A stretch of 5,078 nucleotides of DNA from Novosphingobium sp. (GTDB taxonomy: Bacteria; Pseudomonadota; Alphaproteobacteria; Sphingomonadales; Sphingomonadaceae), in assembly GCA_028697875.1 (NCBI GenBank), contig JAQVEQ010000201.1:1-5078 (forward strand), read 5' to 3'. The notes under the pieces are model-generated. The model worked only from the letters and a program-made list of their open reading frames with translations, made no database searches and was not told the DNA's origin. Of this stretch, positions 1 through 4,697 are shown in pieces. Each line of letters begins with the position of its first letter. The stretch's first letter is position 1. A program made the translations under genes and the position numbers.

Positions 1-12
1 TACCGACGCGCC

Positions 13-1008
13 TCAGTTCGACGCGACGACCTGACGCTTGAACTTGGGCGACAGGATGAGCTTGTAGGTAACGTAGGTGATGGTTCGCGACGGGTCGTTT
101 TTTGCCGGTGCACGTTTTTCCTCGACATTGGCGGCTTTCCAGATGCCGAACATCAGCACTTCGCTGCCGGCGGGGAAACCGGCCAGCCATTGCCCATCCG
201 GGTGGGCAATGCTGACTTCAAACACTTCCAGGCGATCCGGCGTGTCAGTATGCCGGAAGAGCGCATGGCAGTTGAGGAAACTGCTCCTGGCCTTCGGGCC
301 GGCAGGCGGCTGGTAGTGATTCTTGACCTTGCCGGCCAGTGCGACCGGGTGGGCGTTGGCTCCGCCGGCGTGGACCTGTTCCCAGGCCTCGTCGAAGCGT
401 TCCCGCTCGAAAAAGAAGTCCTTCCAGTGAATCCGCTTGGTGCCGAGGCGAAGCGTCACTTCGGCGGCGAGCAGCGCATCGGACTCGCAAGCCGCGCGCA
501 AGGCGACCAGGTCGGCGGTGGTGCGCAGGTAACTGTCGAGCTTCTTGTCCGAGGGGACGACCTGCGTCGTCGTGTTGCCTGCAGGCGAAGGAGCGGGCTT
601 GCCGCCCGAACCGGCCGGGGGCTGTCCCGACAGGCTGCGGCGGTGCAGGCCGTTGTGCAGGGCAAGCAGGCGCAGCTCGCGCTTGCCGTCATCGAGGGAT
701 TTGAGAAAGTCGGGATCGGATTGCGCCGCAATGGCGGTCAGTTGACCCTTGGCATCGTAGCGGCAACCGGCGGCATGTTCGGAATCCTTGACGAGGCCGA
801 TGTAGGCCGGGACGTCGACGGGTTCGATCCGGTTTGCCCGGTTCTGCTGGTAACGCGGGACGAAACGAACGGCGCAGCCGCAAGCGGGGCCGTCGCACGC
901 GAGTTCGGGGATGGTCAGCCCGTCGTCATGCATCCGCTGCAAGGTGTCGACCGTGTGCGAATGGCCATGGCGATCCTTGGCCGACCGCATCTTGATGCCT
1001 TTACTCAT
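13..1008 (-). CDS. Conserved hypothetical protein of accessory-element type with N-terminal Cys/His cluster
   Basis: I do not recognise a named family, and the function is unknown. Three regions are visible. Residues 1-30 are basic and His-rich. Residues 38-82 hold C38, C43 and C45, then H78 and C82 after about 30 residues; the spacing (CX4CXC, then HX3C) suggests a zinc-binding knuckle, which is inference. Residues 125-156 are a Pro/Gly/Ser/Thr-rich linker. The C-terminal domain (about 157-331) is rich in aromatic and charged residues (WKDFFFERERFDEAW near 195-209) and ends in alternating hydrophobic segments (YVTYKLILSPKFKRQV) that look beta-rich. The start at M1 has only a weak ribosome site. 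M7 (codon at 988-990) follows AAAGG at a suitable distance and is a credible alternative. The gene lies 38 nt below the HU terminator, so it probably has its own promoter. I recall similar proteins in proteobacterial integrative elements, but only from memory. The reading frame is convincing; the role is not. Confidence 0.8.
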   Translation of the reverse strand: MSKGIKMRSAKDRHGHSHTVDTLQRMHDDGLTIPELACDGPACGCAVRFVPRYQQNRANRIEPVDVPAYIGLVKDSEHAAGCRYDAKGQLTAIAAQSDPDFLKSLDDGKRELRLLALHNGLHRRSLSGQPPAGSGGKPAPSPAGNTTTQVVPSDKKLDSYLRTTADLVALRAACESDALLAAEVTLRLGTKRIHWKDFFFERERFDEAWEQVHAGGANAHPVALAGKVKNHYQPPAGPKARSSFLNCHALFRHTDTPDRLEVFEVSIAHPDGQWLAGFPAGSEVLMFGIWKAANVEEKRAPAKNDPSRTITYVTYKLILSPKFKRQVVASN

Positions 1009-1013
1009 TCTCG

Positions 1014-1044
1014 ATGATATGGACTATTGTTTCCGACGAGACAA
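1014..1044 (-). promoter_or_regulatory. Possible promoter of the 331-residue protein gene
   Basis: Read on the minus strand there is TTGTCT (1039-1044), a 19-nt spacer and TATCAT (1014-1019, five of six matches to the -10 consensus). The spacer is longer than ideal. Transcription would start at or next to the annotated ATG at 1006-1008, so either the message is leaderless or translation begins at the downstream ATG at 988-990. It is the only reasonable promoter match in the short gap after the terminator. It rests on motif inspection alone. Confidence 0.3.
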
Positions 1045-1076
1045 AGAATGGGCCGGTGATGTTTCACCGGCCCATT
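1038..1076 (-). terminator. Rho-independent terminator of the H-NS/HU operon
   Basis: A perfect 13-bp stem (1047-1059 paired with 1064-1076) encloses a 4-nt loop. The GC core is GGGCCGGTGA paired with TCACCGGCCC. On the minus strand the stem is followed by TCTTTGTCT, a modest U-rich tract. It lies 22 nt beyond the HU stop codon. The plus-strand side is not T-rich, so it acts on leftward transcripts. Its U tract overlaps the possible -35 of the next gene. Confidence 0.85.
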
Positions 1077-1098
1077 GCCGCCAGGGGCAGGGAACAGG

Positions 1099-1395
1099 CT
1101 ACTTTTTCTTGGCGGCTTTCTTGCCGGCCACGGCGGTCTTGAATCCGGTACCGGCAGAAAATCGCGGCACGGTCGTCGCGGGAATCTTCAGAGCGGCGCC
1201 GGTCTTGGGGTTCCTGCCGCTGCGGGCGGCGCGCTTGACGGGTTTGAAGGAACCAAAGCCGACCAAGGTGACCGAATCCCCCTTCGACACCGCCGTCACG
1301 ATAGCGGACAAAAATGCATCGAGAGCCTTTGCTGCAGCAGCCTTGGAAATGTCGCCCGCTTCTGCGGCAACGTCGATGAGTTCGGATTTGTTCAT
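1099..1395 (-). CDS. HU-family DNA-binding protein
   Basis: Histone-like nucleoid protein of the HU/IHF family, a dimer that bends DNA with little sequence preference and helps compact it in the cytoplasm. At 98 residues it is about 8 longer than a typical HU (about 90). The N-terminal helices begin MNKSELID and run to about residue 38. The family signature is at 46-65 (GFGSF, then RAARSGRNPKTG), with the expected DNA-intercalating proline at P63 at the tip of the beta arm. A Lys/Ala tail (91-98, GKKAAKKK) extends past the usual end. The start has a strong ribosome site (AAGGGGG, 9 nt upstream). The gene follows the H-NS-like gene after 33 nt on the same strand with no terminator between, so the two are probably co-transcribed. 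Family assignment is secure; HU rather than IHF is favoured by the tail, the arm sequence and overall similarity. Because it sits on an accessory element it is probably an extra HU rather than the housekeeping copy. Confidence 0.95.
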   Translation of the reverse strand: MNKSELIDVAAEAGDISKAAAAKALDAFLSAIVTAVSKGDSVTLVGFGSFKPVKRAARSGRNPKTGAALKIPATTVPRFSAGTGFKTAVAGKKAAKKK

Positions 1396-1428
1396 GTGGT
1401 CAATCCCCCTTGCAAAGGTGTGGAGCGA

Positions 1429-1821
1429 TTATTTGGCGGTTTTCCGTGCGGGAGCTTTAGCGCCGGATTTCGCGGCGGGCTTTCCGCCGTTGGTGGGTTT
1501 GCTGCCTGTGGCGGCCTTGTCGATCAGGTAGTCGTCCTGCTTGCTAGCCTTGATGGCATCGGCAATCCAGAGCGGCGGCTTGCCGCGGCCCGTCCAGGTT
1601 TTGCCGCTGGCCGGATCGCGATACTTCGCGGCAACCGGCTTGGATTGATCCTTCCCGGAAAGCTTGGCGGCGCTGAAGCCAAGGTCTTTGGGCTCCAAAC
1701 CATACTCGCGCATGATGTCGTGGATTTTTTGAACGGCTTCCTTGATTTCTTTCTTGCGAGCCTCTTCCGCTTGCTTTTCCAACTCGGCAATTTGCGCCTT
1801 CAGGGTTTTGTAGTCGCTCAT
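1429..1821 (-). CDS. H-NS family nucleoid-associated protein (HvrA/BpH3-like)
   Basis: H-NS-type DNA-binding protein of 130 residues. These proteins oligomerise along AT-rich DNA and silence it, including horizontally acquired genes. Residues 5-40 form a highly charged coiled-coil helix (KTLKAQIAELEKQAEEARKK) for dimerisation. The C-terminal DNA-binding domain is at 65-92, with KYRDP at 66-70 and the core TWTGRGKPPLWI at 75-86. The GRGK at 78-81 is the loop that inserts into the minor groove in this family. Residues 106-130 form a Lys/Ala/Pro-rich basic tail like that of histone H1. It is the first gene of an operon with the HU gene, 33 nt apart. The ribosome site is weak (GGACCTGATATTC before the ATG), but the start fits family N-termini. 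The upstream DNA is visibly less GC-rich than the rest of the window, which would suit autoregulation by H-NS; that is inference. Confidence 0.95.
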   Translation of the reverse strand: MSDYKTLKAQIAELEKQAEEARKKEIKEAVQKIHDIMREYGLEPKDLGFSAAKLSGKDQSKPVAAKYRDPASGKTWTGRGKPPLWIADAIKASKQDDYLIDKAATGSKPTNGGKPAAKSGAKAPARKTAK

Positions 1822-1910
1822 GAATATCAGGTCCGGTAAATGAAAAAGATTCGGCCAACATGCCGCCCCATGGAAACATCATGACCAGTGTATTAGGAGA
1901 CGGGATGGGA

Positions 1911-1950
1911 GGGAACCCCATGGGTTCTTGTCTTCTTGATATTGGGTTCC
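1911..1950. promoter_or_regulatory. GGGTTC repeat cluster upstream of the H-NS-like gene
   Basis: The gene-free stretch 1822-2181 holds this cluster and the terminator at 2082-2110; I see nothing else in it. GAACCC at 1913-1918 and GGGTTC at 1922-1927 form an inverted repeat around CAT. A second TGGGTTC lies at 1943-1949, 22 bp after the first one at 1921-1927, which is about two helical turns. The cluster is about 90-130 bp upstream of the H-NS start, a reasonable place for an operator or for the promoter region itself. No convincing -35/-10 pair was found, so promoter position and binding factor are unknown. Confidence 0.3.
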
Positions 1951-2081
1951 AAGTTTATTCCTTGTTTTCAGCCCTCCATCATGAAGGAAGGTGAGATTTC
2001 GGCATTTTCTTCAACCCGTAAGGCAGTCGATTCTACGGTGCTTGCGTGCGGCATCCGATCGGAACCAGCCGCTGTGCACAA

Positions 2082-2110
2082 AGAAAAACCGCCTCGCTAA
2101 AACGAGGCGG
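2082..2110 (-). terminator. Rho-independent terminator downstream of the 225-residue protein gene
   Basis: CCGCCTCG (2089-2096) and CGAGGCGG (2103-2110) form a perfect 8-bp stem with a 6-nt loop. On the minus strand it is followed by TTTTTCT (2082-2088), a clear U tract. It lies about 70 nt past the stop codon at 2182 and ends that leftward transcript before the H-NS/HU operon, so the two are separate transcription units. Confidence 0.9.
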
Positions 2111-2181
2111 GATGAGCAGCGTGGGATGTCGGGGCTAGCTAGGTGTCTGCTGGCGTCAAGAGTGGCAACCTGTCGACCCCA

Positions 2182-2859
2182 TTATTGGAAGATGCGCGGC
2201 TCGACCGTTTCTCCGCACATGAAGGCCACGTAGGCGCCGGCCTTGCCGATGTCCCCGAAACACGCCACGATCTCTTTGCGACGGTGGATGATTTCCCAGG
2301 GGCGATCGGGATCCCTGCCGCGGCGGATCAGCAGATCCGGCGCATGGTAAGCCGGATGCTGGTACAGAAATTCACCGCTACCCCATTCGATGATGGCCAG
2401 CAGGCAGGCGGTCAGGATGGCGCAGCCGCCATCGGCGCCGGCTTCGATCAGCAAGGGGACCTTGAGGGTTCCCGTCGAGCGGCCGATCTTGCCGACCACG
2501 TCATGTTCTTCCAACCAGGGCTCCCCTGTCTCCCGGTCACCGGGAATCAGTCGGACCTTGGTGCCTCTATGCCTGCACCGTTCAAGAACCCGTTCGGCCT
2601 TGGGATCCGTGCCGGGGTCGAAGTAAGTTTCGGTCGCCAGTGGCGAGCATCCCCAGGTACGCACGGCAGCCCGGTATTTTTCGTAGCCGTCGAGCGTGCC
2701 GAAATCATCGGCGCCGAAATTAAGTTCCGGCCGCATCAATCGGCCGGCGATCTGGTTGGCATGGTCGCGGGCATTGGCAAAGCCAAAGTGCGAATAACCA
2801 TGGCCATGGTCCAGCACGTAGAGTTGTTGCTCGACGTTGAGGGTGATTTTGGGGGCCAT
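2182..2859 (-). CDS. Conserved hypothetical protein, 225 residues, accessory-element type
   Basis: Function unknown, and I see no named domain. The start chosen is the ATG at 2857-2859 because GGAGGT (2867-2872) sits 7 nt upstream. The same frame stays open to 3192, but that extension enters the insertion sequence and is not credible coding. The N-terminus (residues 2-40) contains YVLDHGHGYSHFGF followed by a helical stretch with HANQIAGRL. The middle has acidic and Gly-rich turns (VRLIPGDRETG, then VVGKIGRSTG and KVPLLIEAG), suggesting a beta-rich fold. A short hydrophobic segment (CAILTACLLAIIEW) is too short and too weak to call a membrane span. The C-terminus holds DIGKAGAYVAFM. No signal peptide is seen, so the protein is probably cytoplasmic. 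A possible 48-codon ORF stops 5 nt upstream, and a terminator follows. I recall similar uncharacterised proteins in proteobacterial integrative elements, from memory only. Confidence 0.85.
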   Translation of the reverse strand: MAPKITLNVEQQLYVLDHGHGYSHFGFANARDHANQIAGRLMRPELNFGADDFGTLDGYEKYRAAVRTWGCSPLATETYFDPGTDPKAERVLERCRHRGTKVRLIPGDRETGEPWLEEHDVVGKIGRSTGTLKVPLLIEAGADGGCAILTACLLAIIEWGSGEFLYQHPAYHAPDLLIRRGRDPDRPWEIIHRRKEIVACFGDIGKAGAYVAFMCGETVEPRIFQ

Positions 2860-2864
2860 GGCGC

Positions 2865-3011
2865 TTACCTCCAGCCGGCCGCTGCGCACGGCGCGGGTTT
2901 CCGGATCGATGGCACGCTGCGGTCGCGGCGATCGACCCCGGCGAGATGCTTGTAAAACCGTTTGGCCGATAGGGCCGGGAAGGGCACTGTGGCCCAGGAT
3001 GTCGTGGACAT
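2865..3011 (-). CDS. Possible small protein, 48 residues, coupled to the downstream gene
   Basis: The ORF begins MSTTSWATVPFPALSAKRFY and ends in AAAGWR. Its ATG (3009-3011) has GGAG (3020-3023) 8 nt upstream, a good ribosome site. Its TAA (2865-2867) overlaps the GGAGGT ribosome site of the 225-residue gene and ends 5 nt before that gene's ATG, an arrangement typical of translational coupling. The product would be basic, with no recognised domain or membrane segment. The frame extends further upstream to an ATG at 3107, but that one has no better support. It could be a true small gene, a leader ORF that controls the next gene, or chance in GC-rich DNA. Confidence 0.4.
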   Translation of the reverse strand: MSTTSWATVPFPALSAKRFYKHLAGVDRRDRSVPSIRKPAPCAAAGWR

Positions 3012-3042
3012 GTTCGGTGCTCCGCAGAGACGAGAGATGCCC

Positions 3043-3071
3043 CACCCCGAGGGGGAATCCCCCGTCGGGTG
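3043..3071. promoter_or_regulatory. GC-rich hairpin in the 5' region of the 225-residue protein gene
   Basis: CACCC (3043-3047) pairs with GGGTG (3067-3071), and GGGGG (3051-3055) pairs with CCCCC (3059-3063). A 3-nt internal loop separates the two stems and the apical loop is AAT. Neither strand has a T run after it, so it is not a standard terminator. It lies about 30 nt upstream of the small ORF start, within the leader of the leftward transcript if the promoter is further right. Its role is unknown. Confidence 0.35.
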
Positions 3072-3159
3072 AATGAGGAAGCCGTGGCAGCTTCGGGGAG
3101 GGCGCATGGGCGCCCGGTCGGCTAGGAAATCGGTTTGATGGGCGGGTAACGACCGCTAC

Positions 3160-3169
3160 GCCAGTGAGA
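3160..3169. repeat. Left target-site duplication of the insertion sequence (GCCAGTGAGA)
   Basis: These ten bases directly abut the left inverted repeat and are identical to 4441-4450, which abuts the right inverted repeat. A 10-bp duplication is within the usual 8-10 bp range for ISAs1-family elements. A perfect duplication shows that the element inserted here by transposition and that the flanks have not since recombined. Confidence 0.95.
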
Positions 3170-3187
3170 CAGGGCAATCGCATGAAT
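3170..3187. repeat. Left terminal inverted repeat of the insertion sequence
   Basis: CAGGGCAATCGCATGAAT is the exact reverse complement of 4423-4440. Matching stops at the 19th base. This would be the transposase binding and cleavage site at the transposase 3' end of the element. Confidence 0.95.
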
Positions 3188-3188
3188 C

Positions 3189-4316
3189 TCAAGCCATGCC
3201 GAGCAGATGTTCGCGATAGTGATCGGAAGTGGCGGCGATGAATCGACGCGCGCGGATACCGCCCTTGCGTTTGATGGGGTCAAGGCGGATGAGATTCAGG
3301 GTGATGTGTTTGAGAATGGCGAGGTTGTGGGCCGCGTGACCGCTACGGGCACGCATCTGGTCGTCGGCAAAGGCGACGTCCATGCACCAGTGCAGGCGGT
3401 TTTCAACCGACCAATGCGCCCGAATCGCCTGCAGCAGACGCGCGGCATCAGCCGGCAAGCTAGTGATGTAGAAGCGCTGCTCGATGGCGGTCTTGCCATC
3501 GATGGATCGCTCGGACTCGATCACCGCGAACGATTTCAGATCGGGCCATTGCTCAGGCCTGGCGAGGCAACCCAGTTGATCGAACGCAAAGCAGCGGCGG
3601 ATTTCAAGGCGGCCATGATCCTTCTCAACGGTCTCGGCTAGCGTGTGCGGCGTCAGTTGCGGCGCAGCCTTGAACAGAGCAAAGAAGTCACGCAGCGACT
3701 CGGCCAGTGTCGGTTGGTTGTCCTTCACCGCCAGCACGTAGTCGGCACCGCGGTCGCGAATGGCCTGGGCGATGTTGGCCTGGGTGCCCATGGCATCGAT
3801 CGTGACGATACAGCCTTCCAGGGCGAGGGTCGCCAACAGTTCGGGAATCGCCTTCTTCTCGTTCGATTTCTGTGCTGTCGCCCGTTGGCCCAGAACCAGT
3901 CCGGCGCCTGCTGCAAAGGCGCTGACCAGGTGCAGCGGCGTCGCATCAACCTTGCCCGAGCGGCGGCTGGTCTTGCCGTCGATGGCGACCACCGCATCCG
4001 TACCGAGGCTGGGGACAATCGCGCTGACCCAGCGGCGGAAGGCTGCTTCAAACTCGTCCGGGTCAATCAGGCCGAACAGGCGCCCGAAAGTGTCGTGCGA
4101 GGGAATGCCATTTTCCAGCCGCAGGTAGCGGCGCAACCAATCCAGCCGTTCCTGCGCCCACAGCTCAATCTCAACAAAGGTGTCGGCGCCAACCAAGACC
4201 CCATTGACGGCAACGACGAGCAGCTCGACCAGATCGTGTTCGACTTTGCCAGCTTGCCTTGGGTCGGAAATTGATACAAATACATCCGCCAGCCGCAGTT
4301 TGCTTCCCGTCTCCAT
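3189..4316 (-). CDS. ISAs1-family DDE transposase, full length
   Basis: Catalyses movement of the insertion sequence by cutting and joining at the terminal inverted repeats. The 375 residues match the family's usual size and no frameshift or stop is seen, so the gene appears functional. The N-terminal ISAs1-associated domain (about 10-100) includes NGIPSHDTFGRLF at 69-81. The catalytic RNase H-like domain follows, with first aspartate D113 in AIDGKTSRRS, second D174 in VTIDAMG, conserved KDNQP at 198-202, and glutamate E305 in HWSVENRLHW. ARSGHAAHNLAILKHITLN, near 320-340, is the usual late conserved helix. The start ATG (4314-4316) has GGGGTGA just upstream. Antisense frames across the gene are open but are GC-driven shadows. 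Related proteins include the H-repeat-associated proteins of E. coli. Confidence 0.97.
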   Translation of the reverse strand: METGSKLRLADVFVSISDPRQAGKVEHDLVELLVVAVNGVLVGADTFVEIELWAQERLDWLRRYLRLENGIPSHDTFGRLFGLIDPDEFEAAFRRWVSAIVPSLGTDAVVAIDGKTSRRSGKVDATPLHLVSAFAAGAGLVLGQRATAQKSNEKKAIPELLATLALEGCIVTIDAMGTQANIAQAIRDRGADYVLAVKDNQPTLAESLRDFFALFKAAPQLTPHTLAETVEKDHGRLEIRRCFAFDQLGCLARPEQWPDLKSFAVIESERSIDGKTAIEQRFYITSLPADAARLLQAIRAHWSVENRLHWCMDVAFADDQMRARSGHAAHNLAILKHITLNLIRLDPIKRKGGIRARRFIAATSDHYREHLLGMA

Positions 4317-4337
4317 GGCTCACCCCAAAAAGACAGA

Positions 4338-4364
4338 AAATTACACAAATCAAGCGCCTGTAAA
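4338..4364 (-). promoter_or_regulatory. Possible transposase promoter
   Basis: On the minus strand TTTACA (4359-4364) is followed after 15 nt by TAATTT (4338-4343), about 20 nt before the transposase ATG. The spacer is short of the ideal 17 nt. The surrounding 100 bp is the most AT-rich part of the element, as expected for a promoter region. A weak match would suit the low transposase expression common in IS elements. Confidence 0.3.
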
Positions 4365-4422
4365 CAGCCCCTCGGCAACCTCTTGATCGTAAACAACTAT
4401 TTCAGCAGTTCACGACAATGGC

Positions 4423-4440
4423 ATTCATGCGATTGCCCTG
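4423..4440. repeat. Right terminal inverted repeat of the insertion sequence
   Basis: The exact reverse complement of 3170-3187 over 18 bases, ending in CCCTG. It is the end nearest the transposase start codon and is immediately followed by the right copy of the target duplication. Confidence 0.95.
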
Positions 4441-4450
4441 GCCAGTGAGA
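4441..4450. repeat. Right target-site duplication of the insertion sequence (GCCAGTGAGA)
   Basis: Identical to 3160-3169. Removing 3170-4450 would restore the pre-insertion sequence, with one copy of these ten bases joining the 5' region of the 225-residue gene to the upstream region of the rightward gene at 4698. Confidence 0.95.
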
Positions 4451-4490
4451 CTGGATTTCACCTGGCCGTGATGGCTGTGGTGAAAGGCTG

Positions 4491-4509
4491 CGTGGACACG
4501 ATGTCCACG
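4491..4509. promoter_or_regulatory. Operator-like inverted repeat upstream of the RDF-like gene
   Basis: CGTGGACA, spacer CGA, TGTCCACG: perfect 8-bp arms with a 3-nt spacer. No T run follows on either strand, so a terminator is unlikely. It is 188 bp upstream of the start codon at 4698, in the divergent control region. Arms of this size with a short odd spacer are typical of dimeric repressor sites, but the binding protein is unknown. The rest of 4451-4697 holds no supported gene. Confidence 0.4.
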
Positions 4510-4661
4510 GGATGCGAGAACAGTATGAGCGGGGAATTTGCCGCCGGCGAGCATGGGTAGCCGTTTGCCACCGCCAAGCTCGCTCGAAGTTGCGCGCTTG
4601 CCCGTTTCGCTTGGGGCTGTGCGGACCCCTTGAACGCTTGTTTCTCCCTGAGAGCATGAAT

Positions 4662-4691
4662 CGTCGGTATCCGCCGACGTTCATCAAGGAG
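4662..4691 (+). promoter_or_regulatory. Leader stem-loop next to the ribosome site of the RDF-like gene
   Basis: CGTCGG (4662-4667) and CCGACG (4674-4679) form a 6-bp stem with a 6-nt loop. The flanks GAA (4658-4660) and TTC (4680-4682) could extend it across a 1-nt bulge at T4661. The strong ribosome site AAGGAG (4686-4691) follows directly, 6 nt before the ATG at 4698. A stem this close to the ribosome site could modulate translation or bind a repressor at the DNA level. Both are inference. Confidence 0.35.
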
Positions 4692-4697
4692 CAAAAC

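Larger units (their letters stand above)
3170..4440 (-). mobile_element. Complete ISAs1-family insertion sequence, 1271 bp
   Basis: Both ends are visible. The left terminal inverted repeat at 3170-3187 (CAGGGCAATCGCATGAAT) is matched perfectly by the right one at 4423-4440. The ends are flanked by perfect 10-bp direct repeats. The element carries one intact transposase gene covering most of its length, transcribed leftward, whose stop codon lies 1 bp inside the left inverted repeat. Length, terminal sequence starting CAGGG, duplication size and transposase type all agree with the ISAs1 family. No passenger gene is present. The insertion is in an intergenic region and disrupts no clear reading frame. 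The particular IS name cannot be given without a database comparison. Confidence 0.95.

Noticed and set aside
190..1017. Long open frame on the plus strand (275 codons) opposite the 331-residue protein gene
   Set aside because: It is antisense to a better-supported gene, has low-complexity Gly/Arg/Val-rich composition and no good ribosome site. Such frames are common in GC-rich DNA.
1075..1839. Plus-strand open frame spanning the HU and H-NS genes
   Set aside because: It lies opposite two unmistakable families, and its translation is Gly-rich with no domain.
2143..2955. Plus-strand open frame of 270 codons opposite the 225-residue gene
   Set aside because: The minus-strand gene has a strong ribosome site and a terminator in the right place, while this frame has neither.
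3100..3115. GGGCGC-ATGG-GCGCCC inverted repeat
   Set aside because: A short GC-only 6-bp stem is expected often in this composition, and no T run or gene context gives it a role.
2860..3192. Upstream extension of the 225-residue gene frame to an ATG at 3192
   Set aside because: The extension starts inside the IS and crosses its end and the target duplication. The GGAGGT at 2867-2872 marks the real start at 2859.
3645..4274. Plus-strand open frame of 209 codons within the insertion sequence
   Set aside because: It is antisense to the intact transposase, whose catalytic motifs are all in place.
4471..4560. Short plus-strand ORF of 29 codons just right of the IS
   Set aside because: It has no ribosome site and contains the palindrome at 4491-4509. 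Nothing suggests coding.
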